Positions 8,404 through 19,236 are shown, counted from the first letter of the stretch. The stretch: DNA of 64,000 bases from Heliomicrobium undosum (GCF_009877425.1 NZ_WXEY01000005.1:62001-126000); one strand, 5' to 3'. Notes: generated from the letters alone by a model not told the origin. Numbers and translations are program-made.

Positions 8404-9627
8404 TTATTTCATCATCGTTCGAAGCGTTTCCAGGCCTTTGTCAAACTGAACATCGGCTTCCTCCCCGCCGTGGGCGGAGGCGCCGTTCGTTTTTTCCGGT
8501 TCCACCTTCACATCGGGTTCGATGCCGATCTTATGGATGTCGTTGCCTTTCGGCGTCAGGTACTTGGCCGTCGTCAATTTGACGCCGGCGCCGCCGCCCA
8601 GTTCAATCAGCGACTGGACGACACCCTTGCCGAAGGTCTTCGTCCCCACCAGGGCGCCTGTGCCGCTGTCTTTGACAGCGCCGGCGACGATCTCCGAGGC
8701 GCTGGCCGAGCCGCCATTGATCAGCACCACGACGGGGATGTTGAGGTACTCGCGCGTCGTCTCGTAGGTTTCGCTGCGGCCTTGACGATCGACCACCGAG
8801 ACCACCAGCCCCTGCGGAACGAAGTGGGAGGCGATGTTGACGGCCGCCCTCAGTTCACCGCCGGGGTTGTCGCGCAGGTCCATGATGATCCCTTTGACCT
8901 TTTTGTCCTTGAAGCCCTGGATCGCCCGGTCCACCTCGCTGGAAGCGGCCATGTTGAACTGGCTGATGCGCAGGACGCCCACATGGCTGTCTTTTTTGGC
9001 GACTTCGGCGGTGACGACGGGGATGTTGACCTTTTCCCGGTTGATCTTGAACTCAAGGAGGCTCTTGGAGGCTTCCCGGAAAACGGTCAGGTTGACTTCC
9101 GTCCCTTCCGGCCCCTTGATCTTTGATACGGCCACATCGACATCCATGTCGGCCACGTCTTCGCCGTTGACCTTGACGATCACGTCGCCCGACTTGAGGC
9201 CGGCCCGCTCGGCCGGACCGCCCTTGATCGGCGATACGACGACCATCTGGTTGGTGTCTTTTTTGTTGATATAGACCCCGATCCCGGTGAAGGCGCCTTC
9301 GATCTGCTCGGTGAGGTGCTTGTATTCCTTCGGTTCCATGTAGACCGAGTAGGGGTCTTTTAAGGCGGCGACCATGCCTTTCATGGCGCCGTTGACCAGA
9401 TCGTTGACAGACACCGGTTCGAGGTATTCCGTGGTCACCAGCCGGACGACCTTGATCATATTGCCCACGTTCTGGGTGTCGCCCAGCGCGGCCATGGCCA
9501 GTGAACCGGTCAGGAGGAGGCTGCTGAGGAGGACGAGAACAATAAAGAGGACAGGGCCACTTCGACGACCGGCCAATGCGTTCAACCACCTTACATGTTT
9601 TTGCGCTTCTCTCAACTCTATTCGCAT
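8404..9627 (-). CDS. ctpB: C-terminal processing peptidase, CtpB-like (S41 family)
   Basis: The 407-residue protein starts with one membrane anchor (about 24-47), then a PDZ domain (about 105-190) and an S41 serine protease domain. The Ser-Lys-Gln catalytic residues are present: S309 in GGSASASE, K334 and Q338 in TFGKGVVQ. Relatives act outside the membrane; B. subtilis CtpB cleaves SpoIVFA during sporulation signalling. The start at 9627 is the Met before the anchor; the upstream frame extension overlaps the preceding M23 gene and is not protein-like. Its context in the ftsEX run matches Bacillus. Confidence 0.9.
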   Translation of the reverse strand: MRIELREAQKHVRWLNALAGRRSGPVLFIVLVLLSSLLLTGSLAMAALGDTQNVGNMIKVVRLVTTEYLEPVSVNDLVNGAMKGMVAALKDPYSVYMEPKEYKHLTEQIEGAFTGIGVYINKKDTNQMVVVSPIKGGPAERAGLKSGDVIVKVNGEDVADMDVDVAVSKIKGPEGTEVNLTVFREASKSLLEFKINREKVNIPVVTAEVAKKDSHVGVLRISQFNMAASSEVDRAIQGFKDKKVKGIIMDLRDNPGGELRAAVNIASHFVPQGLVVSVVDRQGRSETYETTREYLNIPVVVLINGGSASASEIVAGAVKDSGTGALVGTKTFGKGVVQSLIELGGGAGVKLTTAKYLTPKGNDIHKIGIEPDVKVEPEKTNGASAHGGEEADVQFDKGLETLRTMMK

Positions 9628-9649
9628 AGACGGCCTTTTATGCAGACGA

Positions 9650-10825
9650 TCAGCCGCCGATGTAGGGCATGGGGTCGGTATGGTTTCCGTTGACGCGGAC
9701 TTCAAAGTGCAGGTGTGGTCCCGTGCTCCAGCCGGTCGAGCCGACCTGCCCGATGACGTCGCCCTTCTGCACCGTCTGTCCGTCGCTGACATTGATCACC
9801 GACATGTGGCCGTAGAGGGTAGCCGTTCCGCCGCCATGGTCGATGATCACCGTGTTGCCGTAGGCGCCGTAGTAGCCGGCCATGGTTATGACGCCCGTCT
9901 GGGCGGCATGGATCGGTGTGCCCGAGGGGGCGGGGAAGTCGACGCCGGTGTGGAAGCGCGCCTTCTTCAAGACAGGGTGGATGCGGTTGCCGTAGGGGGA
10001 CGAGACGGAGGTGTTGTTGGGAACAGGGTGGGCCATCGGCCCGCTGCCCATCTTGGGCCGGTTCTGTTTCGTCTGCATCGACCGGATGACGGCCTCCAAC
10101 TGGCGGGACGCCGCTTCCTCTTCATCGAGCATCCGTTCGATCGATTCCTTTTCATTGACCACCTGGGCGAGCACCTGCTGGGTCTCCTGGGCCTGCTGGG
10201 CCAGGATCACCTTCTGCGCCGCCGTCTGTTCCCGCAGTTGGGCCAGTTCGGCGCGCCGCTTCTCCAGTTCGGTCTTGCGCTCCGTGATCGTCTTCTCCTC
10301 GGCTTCAATCTTGGCGATCAGGCGGGCGTCGCTCTCGACGATCTTTTCCATGAGGTCCATGCGGGTCAAAAAGTCAGTGAAGCTGCTGGCCTGCAGAATC
10401 ACATCGAGGTAGGAGACACTGCCGTTGATGTACATATCCTTCAGGCGCGCCTTCAAGGCCTCGGTCTGAGACGCCTGGCGCTTCTGGGCGTCGGCGATCT
10501 CCTTTTCCGCCGTCCCGATGCGCCCCTCGACATCCTTCACCTTGCGGGTCAAGTCGTAGAGGGCCACCTCCGTCCGGTTCATCTCGCTTTTGACTGCCGT
10601 CAGTTTTCCCAGCACGCCCTGGCGCTCTCGCTCTTTTTCCTTCAGTTCACGCCGGGTGCTTTCGATCATGCCCCGCACTTCGTCCAGTTCCTGCTGCTTG
10701 CTCTGCAGTTCATCGGCCACGGCCGCTTTCAGGGGAAACAGGCGGACGCCGGGCGTCGCGATGCCCAGCAGGACGGCGGCCGCCAGCCCGGCTGCCAAGC
10801 CGCGGATAAGAAGACGCTGTCGCAT
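9650..10825 (-). CDS. EnvC-like murein hydrolase activator or M23 peptidase
   Basis: The 391-residue protein has an N-terminal signal-like segment (about 8-38), a long coiled coil (about 38-255) and a C-terminal LytM/M23 domain. The zinc-site motifs are intact: HTGVDF near 292-297 and GPHLHFE near 369-375. Because these residues are kept, it could itself be an endopeptidase rather than only an activator as E. coli EnvC is. Coiled-coil M23 proteins encoded beside ftsEX are typically controlled by the FtsEX complex, so this is a likely cell-wall effector of the adjacent transporter-like pair. Confidence 0.88.
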   Translation of the reverse strand: MRQRLLIRGLAAGLAAAVLLGIATPGVRLFPLKAAVADELQSKQQELDEVRGMIESTRRELKEKERERQGVLGKLTAVKSEMNRTEVALYDLTRKVKDVEGRIGTAEKEIADAQKRQASQTEALKARLKDMYINGSVSYLDVILQASSFTDFLTRMDLMEKIVESDARLIAKIEAEEKTITERKTELEKRRAELAQLREQTAAQKVILAQQAQETQQVLAQVVNEKESIERMLDEEEAASRQLEAVIRSMQTKQNRPKMGSGPMAHPVPNNTSVSSPYGNRIHPVLKKARFHTGVDFPAPSGTPIHAAQTGVITMAGYYGAYGNTVIIDHGGGTATLYGHMSVINVSDGQTVQKGDVIGQVGSTGWSTGPHLHFEVRVNGNHTDPMPYIGG

Positions 10826-10867
10826 CGGTCCTCTCCTTCCCGTTCTCGGACAATTTCTGTGAGAAGC

Positions 10868-11749
10868 CTACACCTTCAAGAATTTGCGCAAGGAAATGCT
10901 GCTGCCCAGGGCGCCGATGAAGACGCCGGCGGCGAGGATGATCTCGCTGATGGTCAGCAAAAAGCCGCTGTCGGCGCGCAAGGGGACAAAGGGCAGCGAT
11001 GTGCGCACATACTCGGCCACGGGCGTATACAAGGCGTAGACCAGGGCCACCGCCGCCAGGGAGCCGATCAGGCCCAAGAAGGTGCCTTCCAGCAAAAAGG
11101 GCCAGCGGATGAACCAGTTGGTGGCGCCGACAAACTTCATGATGCTGACCTCGCGGCGGCGGGCGAAGACGGTCAAGCGGATCGTCGTCGAAATGAGGAA
11201 GATGGAGGCCAGGCCGATCAGGCCCATCACCGACAAGCCGACGACGCGCACCCACTGGGTCAGTTTGAGCAGGCGCTCGACGACGCCCTGGCCGTATTTC
11301 ACCAGTTCCACCCCGGGAATCTTGCCGAACTCCTCGGCGAGGGAACTCACATCGTTGGGATCCTTGGCCTTCACCTTAAACTGATCAGGGAAGGGGTTGT
11401 CTTCCCCGAGGGCGCGCAAAAGCTCCGGCCGCACCTGTTTGCGCATGGCGCTCATGGCGTCCTGTTTGGAGACGAAAAGCACCTCAGCCACGCGGCTGTT
11501 GCCGCGCAGCTTGTCAGCGACGCTCTGGGTCTGCTTGGCGTCGATATCGTTTTTCAGGGAGACGACGATCTCCAGGTCCGATTCGATGGTGGCGGCGGCG
11601 TAGTGGGTGTTCATCACCAGGAGCAAGGAGATGCCCAGGATCAGCAGGGAGATGGTGACCGTCGAGATGGAGGCGACGCTCATCCAGCCGTTTTGCCACA
11701 TGGAACGGAAGGCTTCCCGAAAAAAATAGCCAAAGGTCTGCACTTTCAT
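10868..11749 (-). CDS. ftsX: Cell-division ABC transporter-like permease FtsX
   Basis: The 293-residue protein has the FtsX layout: a cytoplasmic N-terminus, TM1 at about 22-45, an extracellular domain of about 120 residues and three further spans. FtsX transmits ATP hydrolysis by FtsE to wall hydrolases outside the membrane. Its ATG overlaps the ftsE stop codon (ATGA at 11746-11749), showing translational coupling. The downstream coiled-coil M23 gene is the obvious partner. Confidence 0.95.
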   Translation of the reverse strand: MKVQTFGYFFREAFRSMWQNGWMSVASISTVTISLLILGISLLLVMNTHYAAATIESDLEIVVSLKNDIDAKQTQSVADKLRGNSRVAEVLFVSKQDAMSAMRKQVRPELLRALGEDNPFPDQFKVKAKDPNDVSSLAEEFGKIPGVELVKYGQGVVERLLKLTQWVRVVGLSVMGLIGLASIFLISTTIRLTVFARRREVSIMKFVGATNWFIRWPFLLEGTFLGLIGSLAAVALVYALYTPVAEYVRTSLPFVPLRADSGFLLTISEIILAAGVFIGALGSSISLRKFLKV

Positions 11750-12444
11750 CGGATCACCCCCCGCTCCTGCTCATAGCTGCCCCGTTCCTCGTCGCGAACG
11801 ATGCGGCCGCCCTCGATGGCGATGACCCGCTTGCGCATGCTGTCGACGATGTCTTTGGCGTGGGTGGCCATGATGATGGTGGTGCCGCGACGGTTGATCT
11901 CCAGCAAAAGGTTCATGATCTCCTGGGCCGTCTCCGGGTCCAGGTTGCCTGTCGGCTCGTCAGCGATGATCAACATAGGGTCGTTGACGATAGCCCGGGC
12001 GATGGAGACGCGCTGCTGCTCGCCGCCGGAGAGCTGGTTCGGCAGCAGTTCGGCCTTTTTGCCGAGACCCACCATCTCCAGCACCTGGGGCACCCGCTGG
12101 CGGATGCGCTTTGAAGACGCTTCGACGATCTCCATGGCGAAGGCCACGTTGTCATAGACGCTCTTGTTGGGGAGCAGGCGAAAGTCCTGGAAGACGACGC
12201 CGATCTGGCGGCGCAGGAAGGGCACCTCCGAGTCGCGCATGCGCACGAGGGACCGGCCGTCAAAGAGGATCTGGCCGCGCGTCGGCGCCTCTTCCCGGAA
12301 GATCAACTTGGTAAAGGTCGATTTTCCCGCGCCCGAAGGGCCGACGAGAAAGACAAAACTCCCCTTGTGTATGCGAACGTTTACGTCCACAAGCGCCTTT
12401 ACCCCGTTGGCATAGGTCTTTGAGACGTTAAACATCTGAATCAT
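11746..12444 (-). CDS. ftsE: Cell-division ATP-binding protein FtsE
   Basis: The 232-residue ABC ATPase has Walker [10 protein letters not shown], signature LSGGEQQR and Walker B LIIADEP. FtsE works with FtsX to control peptidoglycan hydrolases. The start [11 protein letters not shown] is the family norm. An earlier in-frame ATG at 12480 would add 12 residues but has a poorly spaced ribosome binding site. Immediately upstream is a terminator-like hairpin containing the putative ribosome binding site (see 12451-12474), which could limit read-through or translation from the transketolase genes. Confidence 0.95.
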   Translation of the reverse strand: MIQMFNVSKTYANGVKALVDVNVRIHKGSFVFLVGPSGAGKSTFTKLIFREEAPTRGQILFDGRSLVRMRDSEVPFLRRQIGVVFQDFRLLPNKSVYDNVAFAMEIVEASSKRIRQRVPQVLEMVGLGKKAELLPNQLSGGEQQRVSIARAIVNDPMLIIADEPTGNLDPETAQEIMNLLLEINRRGTTIIMATHAKDIVDSMRKRVIAIEGGRIVRDEERGSYEQERGVIR

Positions 12445-12474
12445 AAAAATAACAACCCCCATCGGGAGGTTGTT
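12442..12474 (-). promoter_or_regulatory. Terminator-like hairpin overlapping the ftsE start
   Basis: On the minus strand AACAACCTCC, a CGAT loop and GGGGGTTGTT form a 10-bp stem with one mismatch, followed by ATTTTTATG. The U tract runs into the ftsE start codon and the 3' arm carries the only G-rich ribosome binding site. It could be the terminator of the transketolase transcript, an attenuator or a translation-masking hairpin. Confidence 0.5.
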
Positions 12475-12549
12475 CGACATAAAAACGTCATATCCTCTTT
12501 CGGGTTACGCTTTTCGCCCAAAAAGGGATAAATTCCCACTCTTTTTCGC

Positions 12550-13491
12550 CTATCCTTTCCGCGCCATCGCCCGCCGGGCGGCGTTGGCGACGGCATCGGC
12601 CGTCAGGCCATACTTCTTCAGCAGTTCATCCGGTTTGCCCGACTCGCCGAAGGTGTCTTTGAGACCGACCCGCCCCATAGGAACGGGCTGACCTTCACCG
12701 AGGACTTCTGCGACAGCCGATCCGAGACCGCCGATGACGGAGTGCTCTTCCGCCGTGACGACGCAGCCGGTCCGAGCGGCGGAATCCAGGATCGCCTCAG
12801 CGTCGATGGGCTTGATGGTATGGATGTTCAGCACCTCTGCCTCGATGCCCTCGGCGGCGAGCGCTTCCGCCGCCTCCAGGGCGACGCTGACCATGAGGCC
12901 GGTGGCGATGAGGGACACATCCTTGCCCTGGCGCAAGGTGACGGCCTTGCCGGGGGTGAACTGATAGCTGGCTTCATCGTTGATGACCGGGACGCCCAGG
13001 CGGCCCAGGCGGATGTAGACAGGACCCTTGTGCTCGGCGGCCCAGCGGATCGCCCCTTCCGTCTCGGGGCCGTCGGCCGGCACGATGACGGTCAGGTTGG
13101 GTAATACCCGCATCAGGGCGATGTCCTCCACCGTCTGGTGGGAGGCGCCGTCCTCGCCGACAGTGATGCCGGCGTGGGTGGCGGCGATCTTCACGTTCAA
13201 CTTGGGGTAGGCGATGGAGTTGCGGATCTGCTCAAAAGCCCGTCCGGTGGCGAACATGGCAAAGGTGCTGGCGAAGGGGATCTTGCCGACGGCAGCCAGG
13301 CCGGCGGCGGTCCCCATCAGGTTCTGCTCGGCGATGCCCATATCGAAAAACCGGTCCGGGTAGACTTTGGCAAAGTCGATGGTCTTCGTCGATTTGGCCA
13401 GGTCGGCGTCCAGGACGACCACGTCGGCCTTTTCCCCGCCCAATTGAGCCAGGGCGCGCCCATAGGCGTCACGGGTGGCGATCTTTTTCAT
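12550..13491 (-). CDS. Transketolase, C-terminal subunit
   Basis: The 313-residue protein corresponds to the pyrimidine-binding and C-terminal domains of transketolase, with an intact TPP-activating Glu region (MGIAEQNLMGTAAG). With the preceding gene it makes a two-subunit enzyme of the kind common in Clostridia and archaea, moving two-carbon units in the non-oxidative pentose phosphate pathway. ATG at 13491 follows GGGAGGT by six bases. It lies 13 bp after the N-terminal subunit gene in the same transcript. Confidence 0.93.
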   Translation of the reverse strand: MKKIATRDAYGRALAQLGGEKADVVVLDADLAKSTKTIDFAKVYPDRFFDMGIAEQNLMGTAAGLAAVGKIPFASTFAMFATGRAFEQIRNSIAYPKLNVKIAATHAGITVGEDGASHQTVEDIALMRVLPNLTVIVPADGPETEGAIRWAAEHKGPVYIRLGRLGVPVINDEASYQFTPGKAVTLRQGKDVSLIATGLMVSVALEAAEALAAEGIEAEVLNIHTIKPIDAEAILDSAARTGCVVTAEEHSVIGGLGSAVAEVLGEGQPVPMGRVGLKDTFGESGKPDELLKKYGLTADAVANAARRAMARKG

Positions 13492-13504
13492 CAGGCTACC
13501 TCCC

Positions 13505-14323
13505 TCACTGCAGTTCCTTCAAGGCGATGGCGGCTTGTTCGGCGTTGGGCGCCGTGCCGTGCCAGCCAACCTGGTCTTCCATGAAGGAGACGCCCTTGCC
13601 CTTGACCGTGTGGGAGACAATGCAGGTGGGGCGGCCTGTCACGGCCTTCGCCGTTTCGATGGCCTCCAGAATGGCCGTCATGGAATGGCCGTCGATCTCG
13701 ATGACGTTCCAGCCGAAGGCCTGGAACTTATCGACGATGGGGTAGCTGGACATGACCTCTTTGACGGGGCCGTCGATCTGCAGGCCGTTGTCGTCGATGA
13801 AGATGGCCAGTTTGTCGAGCTTATAGTGGGCGGCGGCCATGGCGGCCTCCCAGACCTGGCCCTCTTGCAGTTCCCCGTCGCCGAGGATCGCCCAGACGCG
13901 GGCGTCTTTATTGTCAAGGCGCAGGCCCAAAGCCATGCCGACAGCAGCCGACAGCCCCTGGCCGAGGGAGCCCGTGGACATGTCCACGCCGGGTACTTTT
14001 TTCATATCCGGGTGCCCTTGCAGGAAATGGCCGGCCTGGCGCAGCCCCTTCAATTCTTCGGCGGGGAAGAAACCGCGTTCCGCCAGGGCGGCGTACAGGA
14101 CGGGGGCGGCATGGCCCTTGCCCAGGACAAAGCGGTCCCGGTCGGGCCACTGGGGGTTCTGGGGATCGATGCGCATCTCTTTGAAAAACAGCGCTGTCAC
14201 CATGTCGGCCGCCGAGAGGGATCCGCCGGGATGCCCGCTGCTGGCCGCATGGGTCATGGCGATGATGTGGCGGCGGATCTGCCTGGCCGTCGATTCCAGG
14301 CGCTGTGTTATTGCTTCACTCAT
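13505..14323 (-). CDS. Transketolase, N-terminal subunit
   Basis: The 272-residue protein is the diphosphate-binding half of transketolase. It contains the TPP/Mg motif beginning GDGELQEG and ending DDN, and the substrate-side SGHPGGS turn. ATG at 14323 has AAGGGAGT seven bases upstream; the longer frame begins in non-coding sequence. The split into two genes is a normal family architecture and not a broken gene, because each half has its own ribosome binding site and complete domain boundaries. Confidence 0.93.
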   Translation of the reverse strand: MSEAITQRLESTARQIRRHIIAMTHAASSGHPGGSLSAADMVTALFFKEMRIDPQNPQWPDRDRFVLGKGHAAPVLYAALAERGFFPAEELKGLRQAGHFLQGHPDMKKVPGVDMSTGSLGQGLSAAVGMALGLRLDNKDARVWAILGDGELQEGQVWEAAMAAAHYKLDKLAIFIDDNGLQIDGPVKEVMSSYPIVDKFQAFGWNVIEIDGHSMTAILEAIETAKAVTGRPTCIVSHTVKGKGVSFMEDQVGWHGTAPNAEQAAIALKELQ

Positions 14324-14441
14324 CTGCGATACTCCCTTCTGCAAGCAATCTCGACAATATTCTGCACCATTTCCGCCAAATCCTGCGTCTTCTGGCACGG
14401 AAAAAAGAAAAAGGCGGAAAGTTTACCCGAAAAACAGGGAA

Positions 14442-14468
14442 ACCCCACCTCCATGTTGGAGACGGGGT
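14442..14468 (-). terminator. Probable terminator of prfB
   Basis: ACCCCACCTCC (14442-14452) and GGAGACGGGGT (14458-14468) pair over 11 positions including two G-U pairs when read as RNA on the minus strand, with a 5-nt loop. The T tract is interrupted (TTTCCCTGTTTTT), so strength is uncertain. It starts 15 bp after the prfB stop. Confidence 0.5.
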
Positions 14469-14482
14469 CTGTGATTAGTACT

Positions 14483-15587
14483 CTACCCTTGTTTTGTCGA
14501 CCAGACCAGGTAGGCGGAGATAAAATCATCCAGTTCGCCATCCATGACGGCATAAACGTTGCCCACCTCGGTGTTGGTCCGGTGGTCCTTGACAAGGTTG
14601 TAGGGGTGAAAGACATAGGAGCGGATCTGGCTGCCAAAGGCGATGTCCTGCTGGTCGCCCTTCAACCGGTTGAACTCGGCCTCCTGCTCCTGCCTCTGGC
14701 GCTCGAAGAGCTTCGCCTGCAGCATGCGCATGGCCGTAGCCCGGTTCTGAATCTGGGAGCGCTCGCTCTGGCAGGCCACCACGATCCCTGTGGGGATGTG
14801 GGTGATGCGAACGGCCGATTCGGTCTTGTTGACGTGCTGGCCTCCGGCGCCGCTGGCGCGGTAGGTGTCGACCTTCAAATCTTCCGTCCGGATCTGAATC
14901 TCCGCGTCTTCGCCGACCTCGGGCAACACCTCCAGGGAGGCGAAGGAGGTATGGCGACGGCCTGAGGAATCAAAGGGGGAGATGCGCACCAGGCGGTGGA
15001 CGCCCATCTCACCTTTCAGGTAGCCGTAGGCGTTCTCGCCGGCAACGGAGATGGTGGCCGACTTCATTCCTGCCTCGTCGCCGGGGAGGGAGTCGAGGAG
15101 GTCGACCTTGTAGCCCCGCTTCTCGCCCCAGCGGATGTACATGCGCAGGAGCATCTCGTTCCAGTCCATCGCTTCGGTGCCGCCGGCGCCGGCATGAAGG
15201 GTGAGCAAGGCGTTGTTGCGGTCATAGGGGCCGTTGAGCAGCAGTTCCAGGTGCCAGCGATCCAGTTCCGCCGTGATCGTCTTGATCCCCGCCTCGATCT
15301 CAGCCAGGGCGTCGGCGTCTTCCTCCTCTGCGCCCAACTCGCGCAGGACGCAGAGGTCTTCCCAGTGGCTGCGCAGATCCTGGTAGGCTTTGACCTTGTC
15401 CTTCATGCCAGTCAGTTCCTGCATGGTCTTCTGGGCATGTTCCGTATCGTCCCAGAAGCTAGGTTCCTGGATCATCTGCTCCAGTTCGGCGATGCGTTCC
15501 TCTTTGACCGCCAGGTCAAAGTGAATCCCTCAGTTCGTCCAGCCTGGTCTCCAGGAGCCCTAGCTCTCGTTTCACTTCGCTAAACAC
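14483..15587 (-). CDS. prfB: Peptide chain release factor 2, with programmed +1 frameshift
   Basis: The gene is read in two frames. A GTG at 15587, behind an AAAGGA, opens a 23-codon frame ending CTT-TGA. Reading resumes one base later at GAC (15517) and continues to 14483, giving 367 residues, the normal RF2 length. The fused N-terminus ([10 protein letters not shown]... [14 protein letters not shown]) aligns with the known RF2 pattern. The GGQ peptidyl-hydrolysis motif is present ([11 protein letters not shown]). RF2 reads UGA and UAA stops, and the frameshift is its autoregulatory switch: low RF2 favours shifting at the internal UGA. Confidence 0.95.
15515..15530 (-). promoter_or_regulatory. 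prfB +1 frameshift site
   Basis: The minus-strand sequence reads AGGG-ATTCA-CTT-TGA-C. The slippery CUU codon, the UGA stop and the following C match the conserved RF2 shift site. The upstream Shine-Dalgarno-like AGGG is five bases from CUU, whereas the classic E. coli AGGGGG lies three bases away. Confidence 0.9.
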
Positions 15588-15643
15588 GGCGATCGTTCCT
15601 TTCGCGACGATGATGTCATGTGATTTCGGGTTGGCATTTCAGT

Positions 15644-15824
15644 AAATCGGGGTGTATTGGCTCCGGTCGCTAAGGGCTGCGCGGCTGTTCGCTTTGGTCG
15701 CTGCGCGGGCGCGCCAAACCTCTCGGGTTTTTCTGCATGTCATGGCGCGCTTTTTCCGCTTTGCGACCGGCGCTCACGACGCCGCTCCGCCCAAACCGCT
15801 CCCTCCGCCAATACACCCGGATTT
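15644..15824. repeat. 181-bp element with 17-bp inverted ends and nested palindromes
   Basis: AAATCGGGGTGTATTGG (15644-15660) is matched by CCAATACACCCGGATTT (15808-15824), inverted at 16 of 17 positions. Inside are further inverted pairs: CCGGTCGC (15663-15670) with GCGACCGG (15763-15770), and GCGCGCCA (15709-15716) with TGGCGCGC (15743-15750), the latter enclosing a small AAACC/GGTTT hairpin and followed by TTTTT. The symmetric nesting could be a miniature transposable element or a structured RNA. No flanking target duplication was seen. Confidence 0.6.
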
Positions 15825-15859
15825 ACCTTGTTCGATGCAGGGTATGCCATCATAAAGTC

Positions 15860-15896
15860 GGGATGTACCGTGCCAAATTGGCGCCCGATACATCCC
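15860..15896 (-). terminator. Likely terminator of secA
   Basis: GGGATGTA (15860-15867) pairs with TACATCCC (15889-15896), and an inner GCCAA/TTGGC pair extends the hairpin. It starts 16 bp after the secA stop. The minus-strand T tract after it is short (GACTTTATG), so termination may be inefficient. Confidence 0.5.
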
Positions 15897-15911
15897 TTCT
15901 TTTCATACGTC

Positions 15912-18443
<2,532 letters not shown>

Positions 18444-18466
18444 AGAAAATGACCCCTTTCAGGTAT

Positions 18467-18517
18467 CCGATAGGATGGCGCCCCTTAGTCATTCCTCCCA
18501 AGGGCAATCCCTATCGG
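18467..18517 (-). promoter_or_regulatory. Hairpin in the secA leader
   Basis: CCGATAGG (18467-18474) and CCTATCGG (18510-18517) are perfectly complementary, with an inner CCCTT/AAGGG pairing (18482-18486 with 18500-18504). The structure ends about ten bases before the GGGG ribosome binding site of secA. No T tract follows, so it is not a simple terminator. It may modulate secA translation or mRNA stability. Confidence 0.4.
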
Positions 18518-18547
18518 TCAGTTTCCGATTCGCTCGTAAACAGTACT

Positions 18548-18577
18548 ATTGTATCATTCAGAGGTCCGGGGATGCAA
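18548..18577 (-). promoter_or_regulatory. Candidate sigma-A promoter for secA
   Basis: On the minus strand TTGCAT (18572-18577), an 18-bp spacer and TACAAT (18548-18553) resemble a -35/-10 pair, the -10 box being the stronger. The predicted start lies just upstream of the leader hairpin, giving a leader of about 100 nt. Confidence 0.4.
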
Positions 18578-18597
18578 TGGAAGGCAAATATGCCCAT

Positions 18598-18623
18598 AGA
18601 AAAAGGGCGCCCTGCAGGCGCCC
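18598..18623 (-). terminator. Rho-independent terminator of hpf
   Basis: GGGCGCC (18605-18611) pairs with GGCGCCC (18617-18623) around a 5-nt loop. On the minus strand it is followed by TTTTTC. It lies about 85 bp after the hpf stop. Confidence 0.75.
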
Positions 18624-18708
18624 CGGTTTCACAATGGCTTTATTCACATTGGCATTCGGGTGTGTTGTCGGCACTGGGATCTGTTCAGGTCGTTTCATTT
18701 GGGAGCGG

Positions 18709-19236
18709 TCAGTCAAACTCCGGTTCGATCAGGCCGTAGTTGCCGTCTTTGCGGAGATAGACCACGTTGACCTGCTCCGTTTCGGCGTTGGAAAAGACGA
18801 AGAAGTTGTGACCGATCAGGTTCATCTGCATGATCGCCTCATCGACGGGCATCGGCTTTAAGGCAAATCGTTTCGAACGGACCACCCTGGGCTCTGTGGC
18901 GGCGGCGCCGTTCTTTTCGGCGACGAATTCCTTGAACCCTTGCCCTTTCAGGCGCCGGGACAGTTTCGTTTTATAGGCGTCAACCTGTTTTTCCAGCTTT
19001 TCAAAGACCAGATCGATGGCAGCGTACATGTCAGGATGGGACTCTTCGGCCCGCAGGATCAGGTCGCCTGCCGGAACGGTCACTTCGACCTTGGCCATGT
19101 CCCCTTCAACAGCCAGAGTGGTCCTGGCGCCACCGATGTTGCTAAAATACTTTTCAAGTTTCGACAGGCGCTTGACGACATACTCCTTCAGGGCGTTGGT
19201 GACCTCGATGTTTTTGCCACGAACTTGGATGTTCAT
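18709..19236 (-). CDS. hpf: Long-form ribosome hibernation-promoting factor
   Basis: The 175-residue protein has an N-terminal S30AE/YfiA domain (about 1-95, starting MNIQVRGKNIEVT) joined by a variable linker to the conserved C-terminal dimerisation domain (about 120-175, with FALKPMPVDEAIMQMNLIGH). Long HPF binds the 30S decoding centre and dimerises 70S ribosomes into 100S particles in stationary phase. ATG at 19236 has AAGGAG nine bases upstream. It is a single-gene unit directly before secA, a common Firmicute order. Confidence 0.95.
   Translation of the reverse strand: MNIQVRGKNIEVTNALKEYVVKRLSKLEKYFSNIGGARTTLAVEGDMAKVEVTVPAGDLILRAEESHPDMYAAIDLVFEKLEKQVDAYKTKLSRRLKGQGFKEFVAEKNGAAATEPRVVRSKRFALKPMPVDEAIMQMNLIGHNFFVFSNAETEQVNVVYLRKDGNYGLIEPEFD

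Larger units (their letters stand above)
15588..15911. other. Intergenic region between secA and prfB
   Basis: No gene was recognised in these 324 bp. They contain the 181-bp inverted-repeat element at 15644-15824 and the likely secA terminator at 15860-15896. The bases nearest the prfB start presumably hold its promoter, but no convincing -35/-10 pair was found. Confidence 0.5.

Noticed and set aside
9374-11776. Very long open frame (about 800 codons) on the plus strand opposite ctpB, M23 and ftsX
   Set aside because: It is antisense to well-supported genes, its translation is Gly/His/Gln-rich low complexity, and it spans several genes. GC-rich codon bias removes stops on the opposite strand.
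12550-14323. Transketolase appearing as two genes, as if frameshifted
   Set aside because: Each part has its own ribosome binding site and intact domain ends. Two-subunit transketolases are normal in Clostridia.
15475-15587. prfB apparently truncated at its 5' end
   Set aside because: The missing N-terminus is in the other frame before CTT-TGA-C, which is the programmed frameshift and not a mutation.
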